From positions 22,441,901-22,505,900 of the forward strand of contig JAPTYO010000013.1 of assembly GCA_036873135.1 (NCBI GenBank): 64,000 nucleotides of DNA, written 5' to 3'. Position numbers and translations under genes: made by a program. The notes below the pieces were generated by a model that saw only the letters and a list, made by a program, of their open reading frames with translations, ran no database searches and was not told the DNA's origin. The DNA comes from Clarkia xantiana subsp. parviflora (taxonomy: Eukaryota > Streptophyta > Magnoliopsida > Myrtales > Onagraceae). This document shows positions 44,058 to 54,966 of the stretch, piece after piece; the stretch's first letter is position 1; every line of letters begins with the position of its first letter.

Positions 44058-44675
44058 TGATGGATATCCGCCCGATTCGGGTTTATTTTATATTCAAGCC
44101 TCGTTAACACGTCAGACCCACTAACGGCTTACAAACGCTAATTCATGGGTTAGAACGGTCTGAACGTGTGACACACACGTATTCGGGCCGTGACCCTTCC
44201 GGATTGTGCAAACAAAGACAATCCGGAGGTGTCCATATTGTCCTTGACAATCCGGCGTGGTCCGGATTATCGTCCCGAGACGCGCGTATCCCCACGTGTT
44301 TACACTATGTGCGAGTCTTCCCTTTGCCAATTTAGCTCAAATCCACGCCCGATTCACGTTTTCCTACTAAACCGGGGTCGGACCACTTAAAACCGGGTTT
44401 GAGTCCAAGATTCCCTATATATAGGAATCTTGGTCACCCATTTCATAACTTAAGTTGGCAAGGGAGCTCTCACTTCTCTCTATCAAGATTTCTCATTTTA
44501 GCATCGGAGAGGGCTCATCGCACACCACAACCCCCCCTCGTGGTGTCGATATCGTCATTTGTGCAGGTATCAGGAGGAGCGCACGTACGCAACGCACGCG
44601 AGAACTCGACAACTCAACGTACACTCTAAACAACATTATCAGGACCCGACACCCCTATCGGTTCAGGTCCCAACA
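44058..44675 (+). repeat. 3' LTR of Element 2
   Basis: 618 bp. TATATATA at 44416-44423. Most of it matches the 5' LTR closely, but the palindrome cluster (about 44195-44270) has a different set and order of CCGGATTG/CAATCCGG arms, and the leader-side repeat CTTCTCTCTAGCTTTCTCTC is shortened. Ends CCCAACA, then AAAAG. Confidence 0.94.
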
Positions 44676-45335
44676 AAAAGCTTGTCTCGTTCTTTTGTCT
44701 TCTAAAAAGTTGAAAACTTCATAAATATCGCATTGACTTATTTTAAAAACATAGCATTCTTTAGCCTTCTAAAATATTTATAAAAAAAAAACACTATTTA
44801 ACCTTCTAAAAAGTTGGAAAATATTGATAAGAACTTGCCTCATTGGTAATTTACCTCACAAAATCTAACAAATTACTAACTTAGCAACTAGGTTCTTTAA
44901 ATTAAGTAGTGTTTTGTTAACTTTCGTTCCTAAAAATATTATTACAAATATACATATATTTATTTTCAAAAAAATATGAGACAAACGATGTCCTGAGACT
45001 CTGCTCGAAAGACTGTAGATTTACCACCTAGGTACTCATAATTTTTTTTTATGTAAAATAAATATAATTTCTTTTATGACATATATTTCTAATATACATA
45101 TATTACTATAATAAATTAATCGAGAATAAATCACATAATTTTTTTAATATTTTCATTTAGAACAAAATTACTATTGCAAATTTGCAATACGAATTAATAG
45201 CTTTTTGACTTTTTCTACTAAAAATCTCGTTCAACGTGCTGATTAATAAATGGTGTAATATGGAGGTGCGTGTCCAGTCCAGCTTTTACCCACGTGTTGA
45301 AGATTTTGAAAGATACATTTGGTTATAGGAGTGAA
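44676..45335. other. AT-rich flank, no gene seen
   Basis: 44681-44830 is the same degenerate CCTTCTAAAAAGTTGGAAAA repeat that lies left of Element 2. From 44830 to 45335 the sequence is unique-looking and very AT-rich, with no frame I can support. Confidence 0.55.
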
Positions 45336-45866
45336 TTCCAAGAATGTGTCAATAATAAAAATCATTATTTAAATTTTGTTTAAATTATAAATAGGGTTTC
45401 AATTTAATTTTTAAAAAGCAATTATTTGAACTTTCAGTTTGCGAACAAATTGCTACTTATAACTTTCGTCAAATTTGACAAAAAATGAGTATGTTCCAGT
45501 TACATTGAGTCTTTTCGTGTGTATCCAAAATGAATTCTAGCTAAATTGAAAATATTCTAACAAAATAACCTTAATTGAATGACACGGTTGAAATTGGACG
45601 GATCTTCAATTGAGCTCCAATGAATGTATTTTACTGCAATATTTTCAATTTATGTGAAAATATATCTTAGGTACACATGAAAAGATTTCTCACCTGACCA
45701 GAACGGGCTCATTTTTTGTCCAATTTGACGGAAATTGTAACGAATGTAGTAATTTGCTAAAAAATTGAAAGTTATGTAGTAAATTTTAAAAAATTAAAAT
45801 CCGAGTAGCAATTTGTAATAAGATCAAAGTTCAAGTAGCGATTTGATTATTAACACTTCCCAAAAT
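45336..45866. mobile_element. Degenerate MITE with long inverted ends
   Basis: 45346-45856 begins GTGTCAATAATAAAAATC and ends with its approximate inverse (GATTTGATTATTAACAC). Internal words also mirror each other: CAAATTTGACAAAAAATGAG at 45470-45490 against CTCATTTTTTGTCCAATTTG at 45709-45728. Flanks TTCCAAGAAT and TTCCCAAAAT could be a 10-bp target duplication with two mismatches, which would fit a Mutator-type element. No transposase. Confidence 0.6.
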
Positions 45867-45875
45867 AGATTAACT

Positions 45876-46768
45876 TGTAATATTATTTTTCCATAGTAGG
45901 CTTCTTCATGAACGGTTTCTCAAACTAGTCTCTTCTATTATGACAAAAAGAAAACTAGGCTATTATATCCTACATGGCATACACCTCAGATAAAAATAGT
46001 TTTTATTTTAATTATTTATATATTTTACTTTGCATTTTCTAGTTTACGGTATGTTACAAATAAAAATTAAATAATATATATAATGTAAAATGGTAATGAA
46101 AGTATTGAAAACTACGTAGATTAAATGAGAGAGATATATAACTTCATAAAAACATGAGAAAAAAAATTGGAACTAAAACGGTAAATAATGGAAATGCATA
46201 TTGCAAAAATATAAATCGATAAATATGCTTATATATTTTAATTCTTAACAAAAATAATTGTACGGAAACTAAAAGAGAATTTTAAAATTATAGGAAGTGA
46301 TGTTTGAAATAGATATAATATGATACTGAAATTAGTCATTAAAGAATAGAAAAAAAAAATTAAAACTAAATAGAGTCTATTTCAAATTAGACTTCTTCAA
46401 AAACTATTTCTCAAACTATGCTCTTTTATCATACATGGAATCCACCTTACATTTATAATTTGCATCCTAAAGTTCACATTATATTTCAAATAAACTTAAA
46501 AAAAAAATTATAATGTAAAATATTGATAAGGAACATATTAAAAATTAAGTAGATTAAATGTAAGAAATATAAAACTTCATAAAAATACGAAATTTTGGAA
46601 ATATAAAACGGGAAATAATGAAAATGTACATTGAAAAAATGTAAATGGACAAATATACATATACATTTTATTTACTAAAAAAAATAACTGGCGTTAATTT
46701 AAATAGAGTTTAAAATGATATGAAATAAGATCTGAAATACATATAGTAAGATAAAAAGTTGTGCATTA
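45876..46768. repeat. AT-rich direct duplication, about 430-490 bp unit
   Basis: Two copies, beginning near 45876 and 46366, share a string of landmarks in the same order: GGCTTCTTCATGAACGGTTTC / GACTTCTTCAAAAACTATTTC, TTTCTCAAACTA, AATGTAAAAT, ACTTCATAAAAA, and GCATTAAAGA-type ends. Element 3 sits at the end of the second copy; the sequence after it (56493 onward) continues the repeat briefly. No gene. Confidence 0.7.
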
Positions 46769-46773
46769 AAGAG

Positions 46774-47515
46774 TGTTAAGACGTGTCCCTCAGGTTGATG
46801 ATTTTCTGACCCAAGTGGCTCTTCTCACGGTTATTCACTCTCTTTCTTGATCTGTCTAGCTTGTCTGTTTGATCCGTTCATTCGCTTCCTGTCGACCTGC
46901 ACAAGGGGTTGTACCGAGCACGAAGAGGGGGGTGGTGCTCGGTGAACCCTATCCGATGCTTAAGTAAGTCTGAGTTCTCTAGAGAGATAAAATCCTAGAG
47001 AGAAGGCAGAGCTAAACATGCAAAGATGTAAACTTGTTCGAATGAATGGAACTTATGGAGTATATATAGGCAACGGTGTCATTAAGGTGGCTTAATGACA
47101 TCGTTAATCCCTAAACGTACTTAATTAACACATAATGGCAAGATTAAACCCTTAATAGCATGGAGAGGTGAGTGGAAAAGTTTAGGTCTGTGCCGGGTAA
47201 AAAAGGATGTCGGGGCCCTAGGGGTCGGACGAGAAATCTGACTCCCAAAGCTTAGGATCGGGTGGACTTGCCCAACCTCTCATAGGAGGGGTGGGGCAGC
47301 CCACCCGATCACTCCTAGGAGAGATCGGGTGAGGCCACCCGATCTCACCTAGGTGAGACTATTGGATGGGCCCGGATGAGTACTTTGGTCCGTCCGGGCC
47401 GTTCGCGCTATTGGTGGAGTGTTCGGGTTAAAGTTTCGATTTACAATCGTAAGCGGGGCATTCAAAATAAGACAGTCTAAAGGGAGACGGGTTTAAATTG
47501 GGCGTATATCCATCA
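46774..47515 (-). repeat. 3' LTR of Element 3
   Basis: 742 bp, plus-strand ends TGTTAAGACG and ATATCCATCA. Minus-strand TATA box at 47061-47068. U3 palindromes at about 47265-47365 centred on CCTAGG (CTCCTAGGAG and TCACCTAGGTGA) between CACCCGATC/GATCGGGTG arms. Confidence 0.94.
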
Positions 47516-48095
47516 CGTGCCCCCGAGTCAACCAATGGCTTAACCATTAATTGACTCTATTTTACGATGGGATGACACGCACAATTTGAAACCGTGTTGT
47601 TACCTCTTGATGAATCCTTTGCTTGTCTGCAGGTGAGTGGAAAAGTTTAGGTCTGTGCCGGGTAAAAAAGGATGTCGGGGCCCTAGGGGTCGGACGAGAA
47701 ATCTGACTCCCAAAGCTTAGGATCGGGTGGACTTGCCCAACCCCTCATAGGAGGGGTGGGGCAGCCCACCCGATCACTCCTAGGAGAGATCGGGTGAGGC
47801 CACCCGATATCACCTAGGTGAGACTATTGGATGGGCCCGGATGAGTACTTTGGTCCGTCCGGGCCGTTCGCGCTATTGGTGGAGTGTTCGGGTTAAAGTT
47901 TCGATTTACAATCGTAAGCGGGGCATTCAAAATAAGACAGTCTAAAGGGAGACGGGTTTAAATTGGGCGTATATCCATCACGTGCCCCCGAGTCAACCAA
48001 TGGCTTAACCATTAATTGACTCTATTTTACGATGGGATGACACGCACAATTTGAAACCGTGTTGTTACCTCTTGATGAATCCTTTGCTTGTCTGC
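47166..48095. repeat. 465-bp tandem duplication across the LTR/polypurine-tract border
   Basis: 47166-47630 and 47631-48095 are adjacent direct copies, both starting AGGTGAGTGG; a further AGGTG follows at 48096. Each holds the outer half of the LTR (to CCATCA), the polypurine tract, and 115 bp of internal sequence. Only two or so differences were noticed between the copies, far fewer than between the two LTRs, so the duplication happened after insertion. The short AGGTG at each border may have guided it. Confidence 0.92.
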
Positions 48096-49407
48096 AGGTG
48101 CCTTTCCCAGGCCTTATCCTCCATTTCTCAAAATAGAGGAAGAGAAAACGTTAGAGCAAAAGGGGACGTGCTTAGACACGTGCCCGAAAAATGTGGATAT
48201 ATAGAAATCCGATATTTTCTCGTATGCTATTTTAAAAAATATGTACATATACGAGGATGCAACATGATCGTGAATATGAACTGATGCGATTTAATTTCAT
48301 GTCATTGTATCCAATGCGTGATCATGTGGGGTGGACCCTATCTGTGGAGAAATGCTTAGACCGGGTCTAAAAAATTTATAAGTATGGGAATGTAAAATAT
48401 ATGCACATGGGAAATGCTAATTTGAGTGAACATGGATATATCATGAACATGAAGGTGTGTACTAACATACATGCAAGTAGAAACACAATTATGGAAATGG
48501 GTGTGGATAGGCTGCAATCATGGACATGAATGTATGCAGGAATATATATCAATCATGTACATGGATGTCTAAGTGTTGAAAGCATATGAGTGTGTATGTT
48601 GGCATGCACGTGAGCTTAAGCATAAACATGTATGTATGCATGGACAGGTCGTGAGTATAAGCGTGAGTGATGGCATTGGTGCACTTGTTGGTGTAAATCA
48701 TTATTATGAACGTAAGTGCAAGGGTGAGAGTATAAACCCCTTTTATCCAGAAAGGCGAGCTCTGTCACTTGATGGTCACATCGTTCTGCTTCCCTTGTAT
48801 TAGTACGAGCATTGTCTTTAATACTCGACTTTTGACATGTGTGACATTTTCCTTCCTTTGCTGGAACGTATGTATGGCTCTTGACCATTGTCCTACCGCG
48901 TGCGGAGAGGTTTATTGACATATGTTAAGGATTGCCCCTTCCTTCGGATGTGTCGGAGCATCGTTTCTTTTGGGGGAAGCTAAAAGTTCGCCCTCTTTGT
49001 AGTGCTTTGGGGTTTGTTCCTTTTGACGGTGTATCTTGCCCTTTGATGGTCGGATCTCTTGGGTGTCGATTTTGCCCCTGTGGCTTGATGTTGAGGTTGC
49101 CCTCGTAATGGGCGTATCCCGCCCTTCCATGAGTAAGGGTCGACATTTGCGTCGGTTGCTCAGATGGCTGGTCTACATTTGGGGAGTTTTCTCCTTTGGA
49201 CAAGGAGACCATAAAGATCATTTATCAAAGCAATTGGATCAAATCTCATTGTCCTGTGTCTTGGGTGTCCGAGGTGGACTTGTATTAGGCGGGGATTCGC
49301 TTGACCCTTCCTTTCATGAGTCTGGTATGTCATTAATCCTATTGTTTTCATTCATCTTTTGTTTCCTCCTTGTAAGTTGGTTTCATGGAAAAACGTATTA
49401 TGTGCAG
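48096..49407 (+). other. Element 3 region upstream of the antisense exons
   Basis: No confident coding exon. 48380-48660 is rich in ATGAACATG / GTGTATG words. Plus-strand open frames such as 49036-49560 overlap the first traceable exon at their ends. If an N-terminal domain like that of Element 2 once lay here it is no longer recognisable by eye. Confidence 0.4.
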
Positions 49408-50100
49408 GCGGAACGTTTCGAACGCACCGTTGATTTGGATAGGAAGAAGGTACCCTCTAGCTCTGCTTCTGAGGTCAAGAAATATTCTAAGTCAGGGAAG
49501 GCTGCAGAGGCTTCTAGTATGTTCTTTTTCTATTCTTTTTCCTTTATGATATACTTATGACTGTCTTCATGTTGCTTTCTTCTTGTTGTTAGAGCATTCG
49601 CCCCTGGTTACCGAGCGGGTTCTTGCGGTGGGCATGAGTTCAAGTCAATCCAAGTTTTAGGCACAGAAGCCTGATTCTGAGGTCGGGCCCTCGACTGCCA
49701 AGAAGAAGAAAGCTGCGAGAGACTCTCCTTTATGTGCCCGTTTGCCAACTCCCTCTCGTGATAAGGAGATAGTGGTCGAAGAGGCGCCCTTTTTGCTTGA
49801 CAAAAGGAAGCAACATGTGGATGGCGATGGGATGACCATAGATCTTGATGTCTCTCCTCTATCCTCTGACCCCCAGTCGAGGGGCTGAGTCTCAGGTCTG
49901 TTTCTTCTTCATGTAGGTTTGACAACTTTGAAGGTGCCTTTGGCATACCTATGGGGTCATGTGATTAACCATTGCATTGAATATCTTGCTTTTGGTGATG
50001 GGTGTGATCATCCCCTTTCATTGAGACTCCTTTCTTTTGCCATGTCTCTAATTAAGATAGCAAATTTCTGCTTGAAAGTTTGGTGGAGACTGCTCTCGAG
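49408..50100 (+). pseudogene. Eroded antisense gene of Element 3
   Basis: Two exons can be traced: 49408-49516 (after TATGTGCAG; AERFERTVDLDRKKVPSSSA) and 49593-49895, with a 76-bp GT-AG intron in phase 1. The second exon reads HSPLVTERVLAVG and later EVGPSTAKKKKAARDS and PSRDKEIVVEE, matching the CSPNVTDRVVAVADTPP, FEVRPSSDPKRS and PSRDKGKG blocks of the Element 2 gene. It has the same two-base start and one-base end as its counterparts. It carries stops at about 49658 and 49887. After 49895 a 21-base GT...AG remnant leads to an open stretch (49917-50100) without a clear match. Non-functional. Confidence 0.6.
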
Positions 50101-50889
50101 TTAGCCTCTACTAGTATCAGAGTTGTGATCGTTGTGGGGATTGTTTCGTTATATGCCCCTGATAGTGCTTTCCGTGATTCTCCGCTTTATGGTTTATTTC
50201 GTGAAATATAGAGGTTGTCTTCATAATGAGGACGTCTCCTACCAGGTATCATTCAGGAAGGTTCAAATATAATTGCAGACCTTTGATGAGCGTATGAAGG
50301 GTAATGCTTTTCCCTTTTCCTTGGACCTCCTCTTAAGGTTAGACGTAGGTTCTTTAGGTTTGTGGTCGTGATAGCGTCCTCGCGATGTGTATACTTGATA
50401 GTCATTTCTTGATGTGTGGACATGATAGCCACGTTGTAGTGTGTGGACATGATGGCCTCTTCGCGATGTACGAAGTTGTGCTTTAGCATTCCTTTCTTGT
50501 TGGAGAACCTTCATTGCTATAGTTGCCTTTTGTTTAGGCTATGTTTGTTGGGTTTGGTCCCGACATCTCGTCTTGTCTGATATTGTATTCTTTATGATTT
50601 TGGGATGTCCCCTTCATGAGATGTGCTTGACAATATGCCAGGGTGATGCTTTGTCGACAATCGTGCTTGACGATGTTCAAGTCGAATGCGAGCAGAGGTC
50701 ACTCGAGGGCGACATACGAGATAGTAGTGTTCTTTTCTTTTTTCGGAGGGTTCTTTCGTTACACCACTTTACTTTTGTCATGCCTGCATTTTCATCATAA
50801 ACAAACTTGGATGTTTCTAATGTCATATAACCTTACTTTGTAAAAAGGAAGGCTTTTCAAGATACATTCTTGGGGACGTTATAAAAATT
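50101..50889. other. Spacer in Element 3, no gene seen
   Basis: Contains three to four loose copies of a GTGTGGACATGATAGCC-like word (about 50380-50470). Open frames here are short and unmatched in the other elements. Confidence 0.45.
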
Positions 50890-51897
50890 TTCACGAGATA
50901 GGCTCTCGGATGGCGCGGAATGTGTTCGCGAGATAGGCTCTCGGAGGGCACAGAGTGTTATCACGAGATAAGCTCTCGGAGGGCGCATAATATATTCGCG
51001 AGAAAGGATCTCGGAGGGCACATAATTAGTTCGCGAGATAAGTTCTCGGAGGGCACAGAATTAGTTTGCGAGATAGGCTCTCGGAGGGCACATAATTAGT
51101 TCGCGAGATAGGCTCTCGGAGGGCACAGAATTAGTTCGCGAGATAGGCTCTTGGAGGGCACAGAATTTTTCACGAGATAGGCTCTTGGAGGGCACAAAAC
51201 TTTTCACGAGATAAGCTCTCGGAGGGCACGGAACTTTTCACGAAATAGGCTCTCGGAGGGCACGGAACTTTTCACGAGATAGGCTCTCAGAGGGCACAGA
51301 ACTTTTCACGAGACAGGCTCTCGGAGGGCACGAAACTTTTCAAGAGATAGGCTCTCGGAGGGCACAAAATTAGTTCGCGAGATAGGCTTTCGGCGGGCTC
51401 GGAATTTTTCACGAGATAGGCTCTCGGAGGGACGGAACTTTTCACAGGATTGGCTCCCGAATGGCACATAACTATTCACAGGATAGGCTCTTGGATGGCA
51501 CTGAGTTAGTTAACAAGATACGCTCTTGGGGGCGTCGAATCTTTTCATGGGATTGGCTCCCGGAGGGCACATAATGTTTCACTAGATTGGCTCCTGGATG
51601 ACACAGAATTTCGTAGTCTAAAAACTACTCTCAAGATACGCTCTTGGGGGCGTCGAAATTTTTCACGAGATAGGCTCCCGGAGGGCACATAACTATTCAC
51701 GGGATAGGCTCCCGGAGGGCACAGAATTTCGTAGTTTAGAACTACTCTCAAGATACGCTCTTGGGGGCGTAGTAACTGTTCACGGGACTGGCTCCCTAAG
51801 GGCGTAGAATTTGGTCGTAGTTTAAAACTACTCTCAAGATACGCTCTTGGGGGCGTCGAAACTGTTCGCAGGATAGGCTCCTGGAGGGTACATAATG
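50890..51897. repeat. 34-bp tandem array (about 28 units) with conserved hairpins in Element 3
   Basis: Units of 32-36 bp (a few longer, with an added TCGTAGTTTAAAACTAC piece). The typical unit is TTTCACGAGATAGGCTCTCG followed by GAGGGCACAGAACT. Every unit has a five-base stem around a five-base loop: CGAGA-TAGGC-TCTCG in most, CGGGA-TAGGC-TCCCG in several near 51655-51720, and CAAGA-TACGC-TCTTG in four units after 51500. Two subfamilies (ending AATTAG-TTCGCG or AACTTTTCACG) alternate in blocks. Confidence 0.92.
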
Positions 51898-54800
51898 TGA
51901 CTTTTACCTGGTGGTATTTTCTATGTAGGATGTGTCCTTGGTAAGTCGTCTGAATCTTTACTTGAGTTTTCTTTCTATGATATTGCCTGTTACCTAGACT
52001 TTTCTTGAGTGTGGGAGATCACCTTTCGAGGGCAATGCTTGTATGGTGCCAACTTAGGACGAGTCCGTACAGGGAGTTGATGTTTTTTTTCCTCTTATGT
52101 GACCTCTTCTAGGAGAAGTGGTGCTGCATGTTCGTGTGACCTTCTGCTTCTAATCTCTTCTTTTACACTTAGTTGGACTACCAAGCACTTGTTCGTTTGG
52201 TGCCCCCAAGTTGCTTGGTGGCCACACCGCCTTTCATATATGGCCGTTAAAGGCCCCTCGTTCATTTTCTTGGTTGGGTACCCCTTATGCTTGGGGCTCC
52301 CTAATCTTGTGTTATATTTGATATGTCTGCTTGTTTGGGTGTGATTGGTGTCCCTTGTAGGACTTACTTTTTCTCATGCTTGCTTGTTTCAGTCATAGCC
52401 ATGGTTTGGACAGTGTCTTTGCATGATGTATCTCTTAGGGTTGGGAGGGAGTGTTTGCTTTGGGTGGGGGTGATTTCTGTTCTCTTGGTAACTAGAATGT
52501 GGCAGTGTCTGTATCTTGGGGGTGCTTGTAAATTCTTACCCCCCCTTCCTTGTGTTTTTGATAAAAATGTTTTTGCGGTGATAATCGAGTAACAGTAACG
52601 TATCTTAGATGGGGTTGCATTTGGGTTTAATAACTTTCTCATAGCATGGTGTCTCGAGTTGTTTAACTCGAAGATGTGTTTCAGACTAGTGAATCTAATC
52701 CCTGCTCCTCACTCGGGCATGGGGGGTCCGATCGGATGTAAAAATCTTCTTGAAGTTAGTGGTACTTAGTGTGCTTCGTCTTTGCCTTTACATTGGAGTA
52801 TTTTTCCATGCTCATGGGAAGTGTCACATTGGTCATACTCCTCCCACCTCGAATCTTGATTATGGGCTCCCTTTGAGTTAGGACTTGAACTTAAAGGGGA
52901 TATTTTTCTTTAGGTTTGCAGGTGCTGTTTCCATGGGTTTACCTCCGTGTTGGCTATGCGTTGTTGGATAACTTCATTAGAAGTTGCGTTTGTGTTGCGT
53001 ACGTGTACATGTTTGGGGAGTGTTGAGCTGACACGTTCCTTCTATTTTCCTTTGTTGTAACTTTCACTCACTATGTGTTTGGTTTATAGCCTTAAAGGTG
53101 GGACCTTCCACTAGTGCCCCCTCTAACGGGTTTTTTTTTTTCCTTGATAGGATGTTAGAGGCAAATGTCTAACCATTCACAGGCAAAGTGCTTGATCAGG
53201 ACGTGCGTCTTTTTGTAAGGGTCGGTCTTGAAACTTTACTTCCCAAGCTTTTGAGCTCTTCCTTGGTTGATTTTGTAGAACTATTATCATGCCCTAAGAC
53301 CCTTGATGGGAGGTGTATCTCCTTTTTTATATTCTGGTTGTTGCACTATCTCTTTTGCTAATCTTGTATCTTTAGAGTTTCTCGCTTGGTGCATGACGTC
53401 AATGACAGGATTTTGCCGGTGCCTGTTCTGTTAGGACTTGTATCCTTGGTTGCCTTTCTTTCTTATTATGAGATGGCGAAAGAGTGTCCATGACCACCTT
53501 TACTAGTAAGGGGTACCTTGGTGTTAGGTATGCTGGACTCTTCCCTAGTATCATCAATAGCTAGACATGGGGGATTTCTGGCGAACTTCCTTCATGCACT
53601 ATGGTTCTCTTCATGTCAAAGCTAGTGACCCCCTGTTATGACCAATATATCGCTATGTGGAAACACTATGTTTTCCATATCCCTTTTTTAAAGTTGGATG
53701 ATGGTTTCGCCCTTCTTCCTTTGCTAGGCTTGGGGCCCTTGAAAGGTCCTTGATGGAAGTGTATTCTATTACCTGAGATGGGCTTACTAGGTGTAGTCGC
53801 ATCTCCTGGCTATTTTGTGAAATCATATAGATCCATTGGAGGCGTTTGCCTCTGAAGGTGGGCGTTGTCCATGTGATATGGTTTCCCCAATTTTTGGAGG
53901 GATGTGCTCGCGACTGCCCCCTCTTATGCTAATAGGTATTCTCTTTATTTTTGTGAGGAGGGCATGTTGTGACTTGGATTGTGCCCCCCTTGCCTATCAA
54001 CGCCCGATGGTGTCTTCCGATGAACGTAGCACTAAGATTCTTGTTGGAAGGTTGTAGTGGGGGTAGTCCCTTGTGACCCTCATGGTAATTCTTCTATAGG
54101 ATGTTGAGAGTGTTCAACTTATTTTTGGAAGTGAGCCTTCCATCTTAGTGATCTTTTCCCAGAGTCTTGACCTTATAGGTGCCCTTTGAGATTGAGCGAT
54201 CTGTTCCTTATGCGTTACTTTGAGGAAGTTAAGCAAACGGCAGTGTCGAACAAACATGTTTTAACAAGACCGTTTGTCGGCGGAGATGTTCTGATTAATG
54301 ACGATGCTTTCGTTCGTCAGTGGTGTGCAGTCTTAGTGGCGACTCCCTTGGTTGCGGCTGGGTTTTTTATGGACTCTTTTAGTAGTCAACATGTGTATAT
54401 ATATAATACGGACCCCGAAGACATCCGGTGTGATCATTCTTGGAAAACATGGTGATATCAAGTATCAGAATATATCCCTTTCAGGGAGTTGAATTGTTAT
54501 GCAGTTAAATTAAATAAGAGGATATGGGTGTGGGGGTGTTGATATCCCCTACTTCCTTGGTAATTATAAGGTTGCCTCCTTGTCGAGGCGGACTAGGTGG
54601 AGGTATATCCTCCGTACATGCTATGTGCGATTTCACTCCACTGTGCCTGTCTGTAAGTCTTCTCATTGTAATAGTGATGTAGTAACATAGTATGTTACTC
54701 CGTGAGTTCCATGCTCAAAGCCTTGTCTTTCAGTCTGCCCCTCAATCCCTGGGAAAGGTGTACCGAGGGTTGTCTTGCACGAGGGGTTGGAACCTGTCGC

Positions 54801-54960
54801 GCTGCATCATGAGTAGGCGGTTGCCTTGTCGAGTTGTCGGGACGATGTCCCTCAGTTTGAGCTCTCCTTGGAATGTCCCTTAGTCGTGTCCATGGTGATA
54901 CGGACCGTGTGTGTATCGCGGGTATCCCTGGGGAGGTGGATGCTGAAACTCTTGTCTCCT
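51898..54960. other. Element 3 central region, no recognisable coding
   Basis: Both strands were read for RT, RNase H, protease and integrase motifs and none was seen. Plus-strand frames (for example 52323-52592 and 53836-54057) are Leu/Val/Cys-rich chance frames with no match in Elements 1 and 2. Repeated GT-rich words suggest a decayed or expanded untranslated region. Confidence 0.5.
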
Positions 54961-54966
54961 TGGTGG

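Larger units (their letters stand above)
28364..44675 (+). mobile_element. Element 2: Ty3/gypsy-like non-autonomous LTR element with a nested copia
   Basis: LTRs at 28364-29006 and 44058-44675, both TGATGGATATCCGCCC...TCCCAACA. A polypurine tract (ACTCGGGGGGCAAA, to 44057) sits before the right LTR and a degenerate primer site (TTTTAGCGCTGTCTGCGAG) after the left one, so it reads on the plus strand. Flanks AAAGG and AAAAG are a target duplication with one mismatch. In order it contains gag, a protease remnant, a second gag-like piece, tandem arrays (split by the copia at 33709-39307), an opposite-strand gene and its leader, and the polypurine tract. No RT or integrase of its own was seen. LTRs differ in length (643 against 618 bp) and at scattered sites, so it is older than Element 1. 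Confidence 0.92.

Noticed and set aside
49036..49560. 174-codon plus-strand frame as a gene
   Set aside because: Only its end (49408-49516) matches an exon of the antisense gene; the rest reads through intron-like sequence.
49896..49916. 21-base GT...AG stretch as an intron in the Element 3 antisense gene
   Set aside because: Far too short for a plant intron; more likely a deletion scar within a former intron.
52323..52592. Plus-strand hydrophobic frame resembling a membrane protein
   Set aside because: Composition-driven, no ATG context, no match in other elements.
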